DNA of 64,000 bases, from positions 23,095-87,094 of the forward strand of contig CAKZTM010000006.1 in NCBI GenBank assembly GCA_937920555.1. Direction: 5' to 3'. The DNA is from an uncultured Paracoccaceae bacterium. Its GTDB lineage: Bacteria; Pseudomonadota; Alphaproteobacteria; Rhodobacterales; Rhodobacteraceae. Positions 37,498 through 47,550 of the stretch are shown piece by piece. Within the stretch, counting starts at the first letter, position 1; the number at the start of each line of letters is the position of its first letter. The position numbers and the translations under genes are program-made. Under the pieces are notes generated by a model. That model saw only the letters and a program-made list of their open reading frames with translations, did no database searches and had not been told where the DNA came from.

Positions 37498-40179
37498 ATG
37501 GTCAATTTCTCTACAAAGGCAAGTCTCTCTTGCCCGATTGTGGTGATAGGTATCGGTGTGACAAAACAAGTGTCCAACAACGTTGAACAGAAGAACTCTC
37601 TGGCACTAGAGCTGACCGAAATGGGGTTGTCCCTGTTCGTGTGCGCGGGCGATGAGCCGGTTGAATGTGTCGCTTATGTATCGCTCGATGATCCGGAATT
37701 TCCTAAAAAGCTCAGCACTTTTCGTGCCGCGGCCGAAAAGACAATCGGCAAGGGATTTGAGACCCAGATCTGGCTCCCTGATGAGCAGGTTATGTTCCGC
37801 TCTTTGAAGCTGGATGAAGAAGACACCGATGATCTTCGCACGGCGGCCTCCTCCGCACTCAGCGCTTCTACGCCATTTCACGGGGACAGCCTGTGTTTTG
37901 ACCTTGGCGATACAAATGGGGCGGGTTATACGCCCGTTGCAGCGATCCCTAAGGAGAAGATGGACGAGGCTATGGCATTTGCGAAAAAAATGCGCATGAA
38001 CCCCCGTCTGATCACCACGTCAAACGTGGTATCGGGGTTTTCCTCACGTCCAGATTTCAAGCCGCATGCACCCGAAGTCGTGCAACGCGCGGCACCGGTG
38101 CGTATGGCGGCTTTGGCGATGATGCTGGCCGCGCCGATTTTCCTTTTGAGCGGCGAGCTTGACACTGGCCCCGATGGCCGCATGGAGGCATCCGCTGGAA
38201 ACGCTTTTGTCGCGTCAATCCTGCCGGTTGAGGCAGGACCAGAAGCGCCTGAGCTTATCGGGCCTGATCCATCGCAGGCAGGCACTACGGGCTTGCCAAA
38301 TGCGACCATGGATCTGACTGCGTCCCGCACGGCACCTCAGATGGAACCGGCGCAGCTGCCAAGCCAACCCCACGCCACTGCGGCACATTCTGACATCGAG
38401 GTTATGGTCGCGGTCACCCCCTTGGCTCAAACGCAAAACCTGTCCGAGATGGGCGCGCCTGCGGTCAACCTCCCGCAGCTGCCAATGCCTGCCAAGATGA
38501 CCGGACTGCCGGAATTGGGCGACACGGCGCCTGCTCCTGTCAGCGACGCCCCGATTTCGGCCCAGTGGGAAGTGTCCCAGCTTCCATCCCCTGATGCGAT
38601 TTCTGTGCGTTTTCCGATCAGCGATCATGACGGGTTTCGCGAAATTGACACAGCGGCCCCCAGCCTGACGTCAAATTCGCAACCGGGCGAACTGCCCAAT
38701 CTGGATATGCTGACGGTCGAATATGTGCAAAATGTCTTCGATGGCAATATCACCATCAAAGACCTGATGGCGGTGGAAGAGGATACCGCCACCGCGTTTA
38801 ACAATCCGGCCCACGATCCCGCGTTGCTACGGCTGGCAAATTTGGGCGAAGGTGTTTTGGTGCGCAGGCCGGTCGGTCGGGCAGCCCCGAAATTGATGCA
38901 ACCGGCTTTTGTGCCGCGCCCGGAAAAGCGCCCCTTGCCACTTTTGCCGGAGCAAGCGTTTGACTATAAAACGATGATCCCGATTGATCCGGGAACGACG
39001 ATTGAGGATCCGCCGCCATTCGTTTCAGGCGCCATAGACACAGCTCCACAGCTCAGCAGACCCGCTGGGCTGATTTTTCGTTTTGACAGCAGCACAAACA
39101 AGTTGATTGCAGACGCCTCGGTCCGGCGCCGCCGCCTCGCGATTGTCGATGCGAAGCAAAACCAGAATGGACTTCTTGCAAATCTGATCCCGCCAAGGGC
39201 ACGTACTGCCGTGCCTTTGGCCGGGTCAGACGGTGGCGTCATTCAGTTCAAAGCGCCGCGCCGGACGGTCGCCACAATACCGGCGGACCCCACACCTCAG
39301 GCACCTCAAAGCGACGCGCCAAAGCCAGAACTGGCGACCCCCGAGCGGATAGCCGTGCCATATATATTGCAACCGAAACTGCCTTTGGGGCTGCCGCAAG
39401 GGGCGGCGCAACAGGTCGCTGCTGTGCGCGAGCTGGTGCCGTTTCAGCCCCAGACGTCCAACCCGGCCCCTGACATTCAATTTGTCGATGTCGCTTCCAA
39501 ACCCGCACTACCGCGCCCTCCTTCACGTCGCACGAATTTAGTGGTCACGGAGCCGGAACCGGCCGCGGAGCTGGCGACGGTGGAGCAACCAACCGAAGAG
39601 ACCGCCCTCGATACCGCGCAATCCGATACCACATCCCCTTCCGTGCAGGCGGAGATTGCCGCACAGGCGGCACCAAACCTGACATTGCCCCGGCCACCAT
39701 CCAGACCGGAGCGCAGCACCGATGTGGCCGCTTTAATCTTGGAGCTTGATCCACCTGCCCAGACCGGGCCTATCTCCAAATATGCGATTGATCAGCTCTA
39801 TGCACCGGCCAAACGACCCGCCAGTTTGAAAGCGCAGGCGGCCAAGATCATTGAGGAGCGGAATTCGGTCACCAATCAAGTGGCCAAAAAGCAGGAACCG
39901 GTGGCGACCACGCCTCAAAACCGGTTGCGCATCCCAACGGGTGCACGGGTCGGCGCGACCGCGACGATCAAGGATGGCATCGCCTTGGGTGACATCAGCC
40001 TGATCGGCATCTATGGCACATCGAAAACAAGACGCGCTTTGGTGCGCCTACCGCAAGGCAGATACGTGCAAATCACACGCGGCGATCAGGTCAGCGGCTG
40101 GACCGTTTCTGCGGTAGGGGAAGACGCCGTGCGCATCCAAAAAGGCTCCGCCAACAAAGTCTTGCGCCTACCCAACTAG
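37498..40179 (+). CDS. Large single-pass envelope protein: N-terminal cytoplasmic domain, TM, Pro-rich linker, C-terminal GspC/PilP-like domain
   Basis: TM segment MAALAMMLAAPIFLLSG; C-terminus DISLIGIYGTSKTRRALVRLPQGRYVQITRGDQVSGWTVSAVGEDAVRI; GTG 37558 is an alternative start. Confidence 0.75.
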   Translation: MVNFSTKASLSCPIVVIGIGVTKQVSNNVEQKNSLALELTEMGLSLFVCAGDEPVECVAYVSLDDPEFPKKLSTFRAAAEKTIGKGFETQIWLPDEQVMFRSLKLDEEDTDDLRTAASSALSASTPFHGDSLCFDLGDTNGAGYTPVAAIPKEKMDEAMAFAKKMRMNPRLITTSNVVSGFSSRPDFKPHAPEVVQRAAPVRMAALAMMLAAPIFLLSGELDTGPDGRMEASAGNAFVASILPVEAGPEAPELIGPDPSQAGTTGLPNATMDLTASRTAPQMEPAQLPSQPHATAAHSDIEVMVAVTPLAQTQNLSEMGAPAVNLPQLPMPAKMTGLPELGDTAPAPVSDAPISAQWEVSQLPSPDAISVRFPISDHDGFREIDTAAPSLTSNSQPGELPNLDMLTVEYVQNVFDGNITIKDLMAVEEDTATAFNNPAHDPALLRLANLGEGVLVRRPVGRAAPKLMQPAFVPRPEKRPLPLLPEQAFDYKTMIPIDPGTTIEDPPPFVSGAIDTAPQLSRPAGLIFRFDSSTNKLIADASVRRRRLAIVDAKQNQNGLLANLIPPRARTAVPLAGSDGGVIQFKAPRRTVATIPADPTPQAPQSDAPKPELATPERIAVPYILQPKLPLGLPQGAAQQVAAVRELVPFQPQTSNPAPDIQFVDVASKPALPRPPSRRTNLVVTEPEPAAELATVEQPTEETALDTAQSDTTSPSVQAEIAAQAAPNLTLPRPPSRPERSTDVAALILELDPPAQTGPISKYAIDQLYAPAKRPASLKAQAAKIIEERNSVTNQVAKKQEPVATTPQNRLRIPTGARVGATATIKDGIALGDISLIGIYGTSKTRRALVRLPQGRYVQITRGDQVSGWTVSAVGEDAVRIQKGSANKVLRLPN

Positions 40180-40218
40180 TCCAAATCAGCAGCAATCCTC
40201 GGGTAGAGCTGTCACCTC

Positions 40219-40267
40219 GAAAAGGGTGAGATATCCCCTTGAACCGCACCAAAAGTCTCACTTTTTC
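40219..40267 (+). terminator. Candidate intrinsic terminator
   Basis: AAAGGGTGAGA...TCTCACTTTTT imperfect hairpin with T-run. Confidence 0.5.
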
Positions 40268-40416
40268 GAAAAATCCGCCAAAATACCAAAAAAAATACGT
40301 GTAAATTGGCCAAACACGCCGAAAATGGAGTTTTTTAGATTTTTTTCCCCTAACAAGTTCTCTAATGTCTCGGCACATCAACCAAGAAGACTGAAGAACA
40401 GGAACAAGAGGGAACT

Positions 40417-40803
40417 ATGCTAAAAGAATTCAAAGACTTTATCGCAACAGGCAATGTGATGGACATGGCTGTCGGTATCATTATGGGTGCAGCGGTCACC
40501 GCGATTATCACCTCGCTGGTCGAAGATTTGATCAACCCGATCATCAGCCTGTTTTTGGGCGGTGTTGATTTCTCAGGAATGAAATATCTGCTCGGCGAAG
40601 GCGAAGGCGCTGCGTCCTTCAACTACGGTAACTTCATTATGGCCATTATCAACTTCGTGATCATTGCATGGGTTGTGTTCATGCTCGTGAAAATGGTGAA
40701 CCGGATGAAAAATGCGGCGGTCGAAGAAGCCGAAGAAGCACCAGCTGGCCCATCCGAGACGGACCTGTTGATGGAAATCCGCGACGCGATCAAAGCAAGC
40801 TGA
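40417..40803 (+). CDS. mscL: Large-conductance mechanosensitive channel
   Basis: [43 protein letters not shown]. Confidence 0.97.
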   Translation: MLKEFKDFIATGNVMDMAVGIIMGAAVTAIITSLVEDLINPIISLFLGGVDFSGMKYLLGEGEGAASFNYGNFIMAIINFVIIAWVVFMLVKMVNRMKNAAVEEAEEAPAGPSETDLLMEIRDAIKAS

Positions 40804-40823
40804 TCTTTTCCACAATAATTCTT

Positions 40824-40852
40824 AAGGCCCGCCGACTGAGCGGGCCTTTTTT
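40824..40852 (+). terminator. Intrinsic terminator after mscL
   Basis: AAGGCCCGC-CGACTGA-GCGGGCCTT with T-run. Confidence 0.9.
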
Positions 40853-40908
40853 GCTTTAAAGACCTTATGTTTGCTTGTCTTTAACATCCCAGCCCTTACC
40901 TTTTGACC

Positions 40909-41490
40909 ATGAATGACACTCAAGCGGAACACATCGACTATCTGGACGGCAAGCTGCTGATTGCGATGCCCGGCATGGGCGACAAACGGTTTGAGCATTC
41001 TGTGGTGTTCATGTGTGCCCATTCCGCAGATGGGGCGATGGGGCTCATTGTGAATAAACCCATGGCTGATCTCAAGTCGAAGGACTTGTTGGAACAGCTG
41101 GACATTAAACTGGCCCCGAACTCCAAGTCTATTGACGTCCATTTCGGCGGGCCCGTGGAGCATGGCCGGGGGTTTGTTTTGCATTCGCCAGAATATGCGC
41201 TTGATGGCTCAACAATGAATATATGTGACCAATTCGGGATGACCGCCACGATCGAGGTTCTCAAGGATTTGGCCGCCGGTGAAGGGCCCGATCACAGCCT
41301 ATTGGCGCTGGGTTATGCCGGTTGGGGGCCCGGCCAGTTGGAAACTGAGATACAGTCCAATGGCTGGCTGATTTGCGATGCTGCGTTCAATCTGGTCTTT
41401 GCGGACACCCAAACGAACAAATGGGATGCGGCCTTGTCCTCAATCGGTGTCGATCCCAAACTGCTCTCGGCAGAGGGTGGCCGGGCTTGA
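40909..41490 (+). CDS. YqgE/AlgH family protein
   Basis: LDGKLLIAMPGMGDKRFEHSVVFMCAHSADGAMGLIVNKPM; GYAGWGPGQLETEI. Confidence 0.95.
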   Translation: MNDTQAEHIDYLDGKLLIAMPGMGDKRFEHSVVFMCAHSADGAMGLIVNKPMADLKSKDLLEQLDIKLAPNSKSIDVHFGGPVEHGRGFVLHSPEYALDGSTMNICDQFGMTATIEVLKDLAAGEGPDHSLLALGYAGWGPGQLETEIQSNGWLICDAAFNLVFADTQTNKWDAALSSIGVDPKLLSAEGGRA

Positions 41491-41500
41491 GGCATCCCGC

Positions 41501-42463
41501 CTAACGCGGGGCCGCCGCACGTTGGAGCCGGTCATTAATCGCCAATCCGAGCCCCGTTTTGGGAACGGGAGCCGCCGCAATCCCACGCAAATTCTGCGCC
41601 TGAACCAACTCATCCAAAGCACGAAGATGCGCAAACAGGTTGGATGCGGCCTCCCTCAGATCACCAGATGCTGACAAGTCCAACATATGCTCAAACTGAG
41701 CGCCGTTGCCAAAGGCAAGATATGCCTCGCCCTGCTTTGGCTGTGCGGCGTTGAGCCTTAGTCCCGCGTTTGGCGCATAATGGGACAGCAGTTGCCCGGG
41801 CGCTTCGATATGTCCGGCCTCAGGCGATTGCAGTTCCACGCCCAAAGCCCTCGCAATAACCTCTGAGGGCAATCCGCCGGGCCGCAGCAAAACCGGCTGC
41901 CCATCGCGCAATCCAATGATCGTACTTTCCAGACCAACACCGCAAGGGCCACCGTCCATCACAGCGGCCACAGCGCCCTCCAATCCATCCAGAACATGCG
42001 CCGCAGTGGTTGGGGAAATCCGCCCCGACGGGTTGGCCGAAGGTGCAGCCACCGGTCCACCGAACGCCTGCAAAAGTGCCAGCGCCACAGGGCTTGACGG
42101 CACGCGCACCGCCACCGTTGGCAACCCGGCAGATACCAATTCCGACAGCCCGGCCCCGGCGCGCATAGGCGCAACAATCGTCAGCGGTCCGGGCCAGAAG
42201 GCGTGGGCCAGATCGCGCAAGGCGGGTGCCGGGTCGATCAACTCAAAGGCGGCCTCTGTTGAGGGCACATGCACGATCAACGGGTTGAAACTGGGCCGCC
42301 CTTTGGCCGCATAAATTCCAGCCACAGCGCGACCATTACGTGCATCCGCGCCCAGCCCGTAAACCGTCTCTGTCGGGAAGGCCACCAAATCTCCTGCGGC
42401 CAGCAACCTGGCTGCGCGCGCCATACCGTCCGCGTCGGGTTTCAATATCAACGTTTCGTTCAT
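41501..42463 (-). CDS. L-threonylcarbamoyladenylate synthase (Sua5/YwlC type)
   Basis: GDLVAFPTETVYGLGADA; KGRPSFNPLIVHV; RVPSSPVALALL; PSANPSGRISPTTA; start chosen at 42463. Confidence 0.94.
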   Translation of the reverse strand: MNETLILKPDADGMARAARLLAAGDLVAFPTETVYGLGADARNGRAVAGIYAAKGRPSFNPLIVHVPSTEAAFELIDPAPALRDLAHAFWPGPLTIVAPMRAGAGLSELVSAGLPTVAVRVPSSPVALALLQAFGGPVAAPSANPSGRISPTTAAHVLDGLEGAVAAVMDGGPCGVGLESTIIGLRDGQPVLLRPGGLPSEVIARALGVELQSPEAGHIEAPGQLLSHYAPNAGLRLNAAQPKQGEAYLAFGNGAQFEHMLDLSASGDLREAASNLFAHLRALDELVQAQNLRGIAAAPVPKTGLGLAINDRLQRAAAPR

Positions 42464-42567
42464 TTCGCGAACAGCACCTTGTCGCCGGGAGGTATTGCGG
42501 TATTCTCTCAGGGAACCTTTATGCCACCTGCGCAAGATGCGCAAAGCAAAGCCCGAGGGCCGAAAAC

Positions 42568-44238
42568 ATGAGCTACAGAGCAACTGGAACCGAGACGCAG
42601 TTTTTCATGAAACACGTTTTGGGTTTTGAGCGGGTGCAGGCAACCAAGCATTTTGCCGACGCCACAGACGATACGGTCGATGCCATTCTGACCGAGGCTG
42701 GAAAGCTTTGCGAAGATATCCTCTACCCGGTCAACCAGAGCGGCGATCTGCATCCTGCGAAATTGGAGAACGGCGTCGTGCGCACCTCACCGGGTTTTGC
42801 GGACGCCTATAAGGCGATTGCCGAAGGCGGCTGGGTCTCCATCTGTGCGGAGCCGGAAAACGGCGGCATGGGCCTGCCGCAAACACTGGCCACATGCGTG
42901 AACGAAATGATGAGCTCGGCGTGTCTGTCGCTGTCGCTCAACCCGCTCATGTCGCAAGGCCAGATCGAGGCTTTGGAACACCACGCCTCCGACGAGATCA
43001 AAGCGATCTACCTCGAAAAGATTGTCTCGGGCCAGTGGACCGGCACCATGAACCTTACGGAGCCGCAAGCCGGCTCGGATGTGGGGGCACTTCGTACCAA
43101 GGCCGAGCCGAACGATGACGGCTCTTACGCCATTAGCGGACAAAAGATCTATATCTCTTGGGGCGACCACGACATGGCCGAAAACATTTGCCATCTGGTG
43201 CTCGCCCGCCTGCCCGACGGTGTGCCGGGGCCAAAAGGTATTTCGCTATTTATGGTGCCCAAATACCTACCCGATGAAAACGGAAATCCGGGCGTGGCCA
43301 ATACCCTCAAACCGATTTCGCTGGAACATAAACTGGGATTGCACGGCTCGCCGACCGCCGTGATGGAATATGAGCAGGCCAAAGGCTGGATGATCGGGCC
43401 CGAGCATGGCGGAATGGCAGCCATGTTTACAATGATGAATAACGCCCGGCTGGGTGTGGGCGTGCAAGGTCTGGGCATCGCGGAGATTGCCACCCAAAAA
43501 GCGGTCAGCTTTGCAATGGACCGCAAACAAGGCCGCGCGCAGATTGAAAACGGCACCGGCACCATCATGGACCACGCCGATGTGCGCCGCATGCTGATGT
43601 CCATGAAAGCACAAACCAGCGTGGCCCGCGCCATCTGTCTGGATTGTGCGATCTCAATCGATATGGCCAAGGCCACCGGTGATGATGACTGGGACGCCCG
43701 TGCCGCGTTTCTTACCCCGATCGCCAAGGCCTTCGGCACCGATGCCGGGCTCGATGTTGCCTCTTTGGGCGTTCAAGTGCATGGGGGCATGGGGTTTATT
43801 GAGGAAACAGGTGCCGCGCAATACATGCGCGATGTGCGCGTGACCTCGATCTATGAGGGCACCAACGGCATCCAAGCCATGGATATGGTCGGCCGCAAGC
43901 TGATGGATGGTGGCAAGGCCGCTTATGCGCTGATTGACGAAATTGCAGCAACGCTTGATCATGACGCAGTGCCCGCAGCTCTGACCCAAACCACCGACTG
44001 GTTGCTAAAGGCTGACATGAATGACCGCTTCGCCGGGGCCACATCTTATCTGCGCGCGTTTGCTCTGGCACTTGGGGCGCACTATCTGGAAAAAGCGGCG
44101 ATGGTTGATCCGGCCCGCAAACCCATTGCGGATTTCTATAACGCTCATTTCGCGTCGCAAGTACCTGCCTTGTGCGTTGCTGCCATGGCTGGCGCTGCCG
44201 ATCTTTATGCCATGTCGCCCGAGCAGATGAGTGCCTGA
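42568..44238 (+). CDS. Acyl-CoA dehydrogenase with C-terminal extension (FadE-like)
   Basis: TMNLTEPQAGSDVGALRTKAEPN; GVQVHGGMGFIEETGAAQYMRDVRVTSIYEGTNGIQAMD. Confidence 0.94.
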   Translation: MSYRATGTETQFFMKHVLGFERVQATKHFADATDDTVDAILTEAGKLCEDILYPVNQSGDLHPAKLENGVVRTSPGFADAYKAIAEGGWVSICAEPENGGMGLPQTLATCVNEMMSSACLSLSLNPLMSQGQIEALEHHASDEIKAIYLEKIVSGQWTGTMNLTEPQAGSDVGALRTKAEPNDDGSYAISGQKIYISWGDHDMAENICHLVLARLPDGVPGPKGISLFMVPKYLPDENGNPGVANTLKPISLEHKLGLHGSPTAVMEYEQAKGWMIGPEHGGMAAMFTMMNNARLGVGVQGLGIAEIATQKAVSFAMDRKQGRAQIENGTGTIMDHADVRRMLMSMKAQTSVARAICLDCAISIDMAKATGDDDWDARAAFLTPIAKAFGTDAGLDVASLGVQVHGGMGFIEETGAAQYMRDVRVTSIYEGTNGIQAMDMVGRKLMDGGKAAYALIDEIAATLDHDAVPAALTQTTDWLLKADMNDRFAGATSYLRAFALALGAHYLEKAAMVDPARKPIADFYNAHFASQVPALCVAAMAGAADLYAMSPEQMSA

Positions 44239-45273
44239 ATGCTGACCCAGCCTATGCGGTTCCCATTTGAGGAACCACCCGCACTTGGTCAGATGATCGA
44301 GGTTGCATCCGGCATTCATTGGATCCGCCTGCCTCTGCCCATGCGGCTGGATCACGTCAATATTTACGCTCTTGAGGATGAGGGCGGTTGGACGATTATC
44401 GACACCGGCATCTTCTCAAAGAAGGGCAAGGGTCTGTGGGCCGATCTGATGGCAGGTCCGCTGGGCGGCAAGCCCATTCACCGTATCATTCTCACGCATC
44501 ACCATCCCGATCATGTGGGTGCCGCCGGTTGGCTCAAATCCGAACACGGCATTTCAATTTGGAGCACCCGCACCGCATGGCTCATGGCACGAATGCTGAC
44601 GCTGGACACACAAGAGGCATACCCGCCTGAATCGATTGAGTTTTTTCGCCACACAGGCATGCCCCAACAGCTCTTTGAAAAGCGGATCAGCGAGCGGCCC
44701 TATAATTTCTCCGACATGGTGGCACCGATCCCGCTGGGTTATAAACGCATCCGCCAAGGCGATACGCTCAAAATTGGCACCCGGAACTGGGATGTTCACA
44801 TCGGTCACGGCCATGCGCCCGAACACGCAACATTTTGGAGCCAAGACGGCGAGATGGTCATTGCAGGCGATCAAGTGATCCCCAATATTTCCTCTAATCT
44901 GGGCGTCTATCCAACAGAGCCCGAGGCAGATCCGGTCGGCGACTGGTTTGAAAGCTGCGAGCGTTTCGCCAAAATAGCAACCGACCAGCAGTTGGTTCTA
45001 CCCGGTCATAAACTGCCCTTCACCGGGCTGCCGACGCGTTTGGCCCAGCTCATCGACAATCACCACACCGCATTGGCCCGGCTTATCGATTACCTCAGCG
45101 CACCGCGCAAAGCCGCAGAATGTTTCCGCCCGCTATTTGGGCGCGAGATTGAAGAGGGGGCCTACGGGCTCGCCCTTGTGGAAACCATTGGCCATCTGAA
45201 CCATCTCTTTGATTTGGGACAGATCACGAAAACACTTGATCAGGACGGAGCATATGTCTGGCAAAAAGCCTAA
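44239..45273 (+). CDS. MBL-fold metallohydrolase
   Basis: IILTHHHPDHVGAAGWL; GHGHAPEHATFWSQDGEMVIAGDQV. Confidence 0.95.
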   Translation: MLTQPMRFPFEEPPALGQMIEVASGIHWIRLPLPMRLDHVNIYALEDEGGWTIIDTGIFSKKGKGLWADLMAGPLGGKPIHRIILTHHHPDHVGAAGWLKSEHGISIWSTRTAWLMARMLTLDTQEAYPPESIEFFRHTGMPQQLFEKRISERPYNFSDMVAPIPLGYKRIRQGDTLKIGTRNWDVHIGHGHAPEHATFWSQDGEMVIAGDQVIPNISSNLGVYPTEPEADPVGDWFESCERFAKIATDQQLVLPGHKLPFTGLPTRLAQLIDNHHTALARLIDYLSAPRKAAECFRPLFGREIEEGAYGLALVETIGHLNHLFDLGQITKTLDQDGAYVWQKA

Positions 45274-45790
45274 GAAAACGACCGCAAAGAAGAAAAACAA
45301 ATCCGTCGATGTGCGCAAATCCATGGAGACGGTGGATACCTCTGTGGATGCGGTTGAGCGGCTGTTCTTCCCCGAAGCGGGTACGGTCTCTACCACCGAT
45401 GACGCCTCACAACGGGTCGAGAACCAGCCGTTGCCGGCCGCGATGGCAAAAAAACCTGTGGATCAAAAGTCGCAGGCTGAATGGGCCTATGAGCGGATCA
45501 TCCTCTATATTCAAAAGTTCGAAGAAGGTCTGGACGGCGATCACGAGGTGGTCATGGGCTTTGTCGGCGGCGGCGTAGGCTCCATGCATGTGCAAGGCAT
45601 GGGGTTTTTCGCGCCTGATCTGGTAACATTTTACGGCGTTGATGAGGGCGGAACAAAAACCCAAATGGTCCAGCATGTAAGCCAGCTCAATGTGACCCTG
45701 AAGGCCACGATCAAACAAAACAAAGAGGCCGATGCGACCCGCATTGGGTTCTTGCTTGAAAAGGAACTGGAAAATAAAAAATCGACCTGA
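45254..45790 (+). CDS. DUF6173-like protein of unknown function
   Basis: WAYERIILYIQKFEEGLDGDHEVVMGFVGGGVGSMHVQGMGFFAPDLVTFYG; overlaps MBL gene by 20 nt. Confidence 0.7.
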   Translation: MSGKKPKKTTAKKKNKSVDVRKSMETVDTSVDAVERLFFPEAGTVSTTDDASQRVENQPLPAAMAKKPVDQKSQAEWAYERIILYIQKFEEGLDGDHEVVMGFVGGGVGSMHVQGMGFFAPDLVTFYGVDEGGTKTQMVQHVSQLNVTLKATIKQNKEADATRIGFLLEKELENKKST

Positions 45791-45885
45791 TCAATGGGTC
45801 GCAGTGACAAGCAAGAAATCCTCGTTTAGAAGACGTTCAGTATTTTGAGATACCGCTCATGGGCGGGCGCACATCGGAGAGCAAC

Positions 45886-46020
45886 ATGTCAGATCACAAG
45901 CACGGCGAAATGGATGTCACAGAGCAAGAAAAGACCTTCGAGGGCTTTATCAAAGTCTCCATTTGGGTCACATGCATATCTATCGGCGTCCTGATCTTCC
46001 TGGCACTGGTGAACGGCTAA
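45886..46020 (+). CDS. aa3-type cytochrome c oxidase subunit IV (44 aa)
   Basis: MSDHKHGEMDVTEQEKTFEGFIKVSIWVTCISIGVLIFLALVNG; below ORF-track cutoff; own terminator follows. Confidence 0.85.
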   Translation: MSDHKHGEMDVTEQEKTFEGFIKVSIWVTCISIGVLIFLALVNG

Positions 46021-46047
46021 ACCCGCCGACACCGCCCGAAACGAACC

Positions 46048-46076
46048 AAAGGCGTACGACAAGTGCGCCTTTTTTT
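46048..46076 (+). terminator. Intrinsic terminator after COX subunit IV
   Basis: AAAGGCG...CGCCTTTTTTT. Confidence 0.8.
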
Positions 46077-46135
46077 GTGTTTCCCGCCCACATTTGCGGT
46101 AATCTCCCCCAAACCTCAAAAGAGATGCGAGCGAC

Positions 46136-46726
46136 GTGAGATATACAGCAATAATTACCCTGATAGCCGTGGTCCTGAGCGGATGCGCCCAAAGCGTTTA
46201 TGCCCCTGACGAGGCGGTGGCCGCCGCCCGTTACGAAAGCAACGAGGCGCCTTATATTTCCTTGATGACCATGGTTAACCGCGATGACGACGAAGGGGCG
46301 CATTCTGCCCTTCTCGTCAACGGCTCTCAGACCGCTCTTTATGATCCCGCCGGCACCTTTCGCCACGAGACACTGCCCGAGCGCAACGACGTCTTTTACG
46401 GGATGACCCCGCGCATGAAAGAGGTCTACGAGTGGTATCATGCCCGCAAAACCACCTATGTGGTGGAACAGCGCCTGCCCGTTTCGCGCGCATTTGCCGA
46501 TCAGATGATCGCCAGAATGGAAGCCCAAGGCCCCAGCCCCAAGATGTTTTGCGGCATCAATACATCCGAGATATTGCGCTCGTTTGATACATTCGCCCAT
46601 GTGCCGCGCACCTTCCATCCCTCCAAGATTATGGACGCGTTTGCGCAAGTGCCCGGCGTGACAGACAGGCGGGTTTACCAAGAAGATACCGGCCAGAATA
46701 TCCAGTTCAGAAAACCAGAAGGCTAG
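46136..46726 (+). CDS. Conserved hypothetical lipoprotein
   Basis: GTG start; lipobox-like AVVLSGCAQ. Confidence 0.75.
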   Translation: MRYTAIITLIAVVLSGCAQSVYAPDEAVAAARYESNEAPYISLMTMVNRDDDEGAHSALLVNGSQTALYDPAGTFRHETLPERNDVFYGMTPRMKEVYEWYHARKTTYVVEQRLPVSRAFADQMIARMEAQGPSPKMFCGINTSEILRSFDTFAHVPRTFHPSKIMDAFAQVPGVTDRRVYQEDTGQNIQFRKPEG

Positions 46727-46730
46727 ACAG

Positions 46731-47546
46731 GTGGGCTCAATCTCGCGCTGGGTGATCAACCTGATCGTGATCTACGGGATCGTGGTCGGGATTGCATTGA
46801 TGGCCCGCCGCGCGTTGATCTATCCGTTTGATGCCACCGCCGCCTGGACCGGCGATCTGCCGGGCGTTTTGATCCGCGAATTGCAACGCCCCGACGGCTC
46901 CATCTTGGTGGTTTGGGCCGCCGAGCCCGAGCCCAAGATGCCGGTCATATTCTACTTTATGGGCAATGTCGGCAATCTGGAGTATTTCGACCCCCGCCTG
47001 CGGGAGTTGCGCGAATTTGGCTATGGGATTGTGGCCATGGCTTATCGCGGCGGTGGCGGGACCGACGGCCGCCCCTCCGAGATCGCCCTCAAAGAAGATG
47101 CCGCGTATTTGTGGCGCAACGTTGAAGGCGTCTTACGCATACGCCCGCCCGAAGACCAACGGATCATCTATGGCACCAGTCTGGGCACAGGGATTGCGGC
47201 AGAGCTGGCCGTTCAGACCAAACCCGCCGGGGTCATCCTTGAGGCCCCCTTCACCCGTCTTTGCGAAGTGGTGCAGCATCAGACGAAAATTGTGCCCGCG
47301 TGCCGTTTGATGTGGGACGAGTTTTATCCCATCGTCGATCAGGTTATCGACATTCGCGCCCCCATTTTGGTTTTGCATGGCACCGAAGACACCACCATAC
47401 CGGTCGAAATGGGCAAAGCGGTGGCCGAACGGGGAGATCAAGTCACCCTCAAACTTTATCCCGGCGGACACCATAATGATCTGCGCCATTTTGGGGCAGG
47501 TCGCGACATCCACGCCTTTGTTCAAACCGTGTTGGAACCAAACTGA
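46731..47546 (+). CDS. Alpha/beta hydrolase (BEM46-like)
   Basis: MGNVGNLEYFDPRLRELREFGYGIVAMAYRGGGGTDGRPSE; IIYGTSLGTGIAAEL; VLHGTEDTTIPV. Confidence 0.9.
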   Translation: MGSISRWVINLIVIYGIVVGIALMARRALIYPFDATAAWTGDLPGVLIRELQRPDGSILVVWAAEPEPKMPVIFYFMGNVGNLEYFDPRLRELREFGYGIVAMAYRGGGGTDGRPSEIALKEDAAYLWRNVEGVLRIRPPEDQRIIYGTSLGTGIAAELAVQTKPAGVILEAPFTRLCEVVQHQTKIVPACRLMWDEFYPIVDQVIDIRAPILVLHGTEDTTIPVEMGKAVAERGDQVTLKLYPGGHHNDLRHFGAGRDIHAFVQTVLEPN

Positions 47547-47550
47547 CGCA

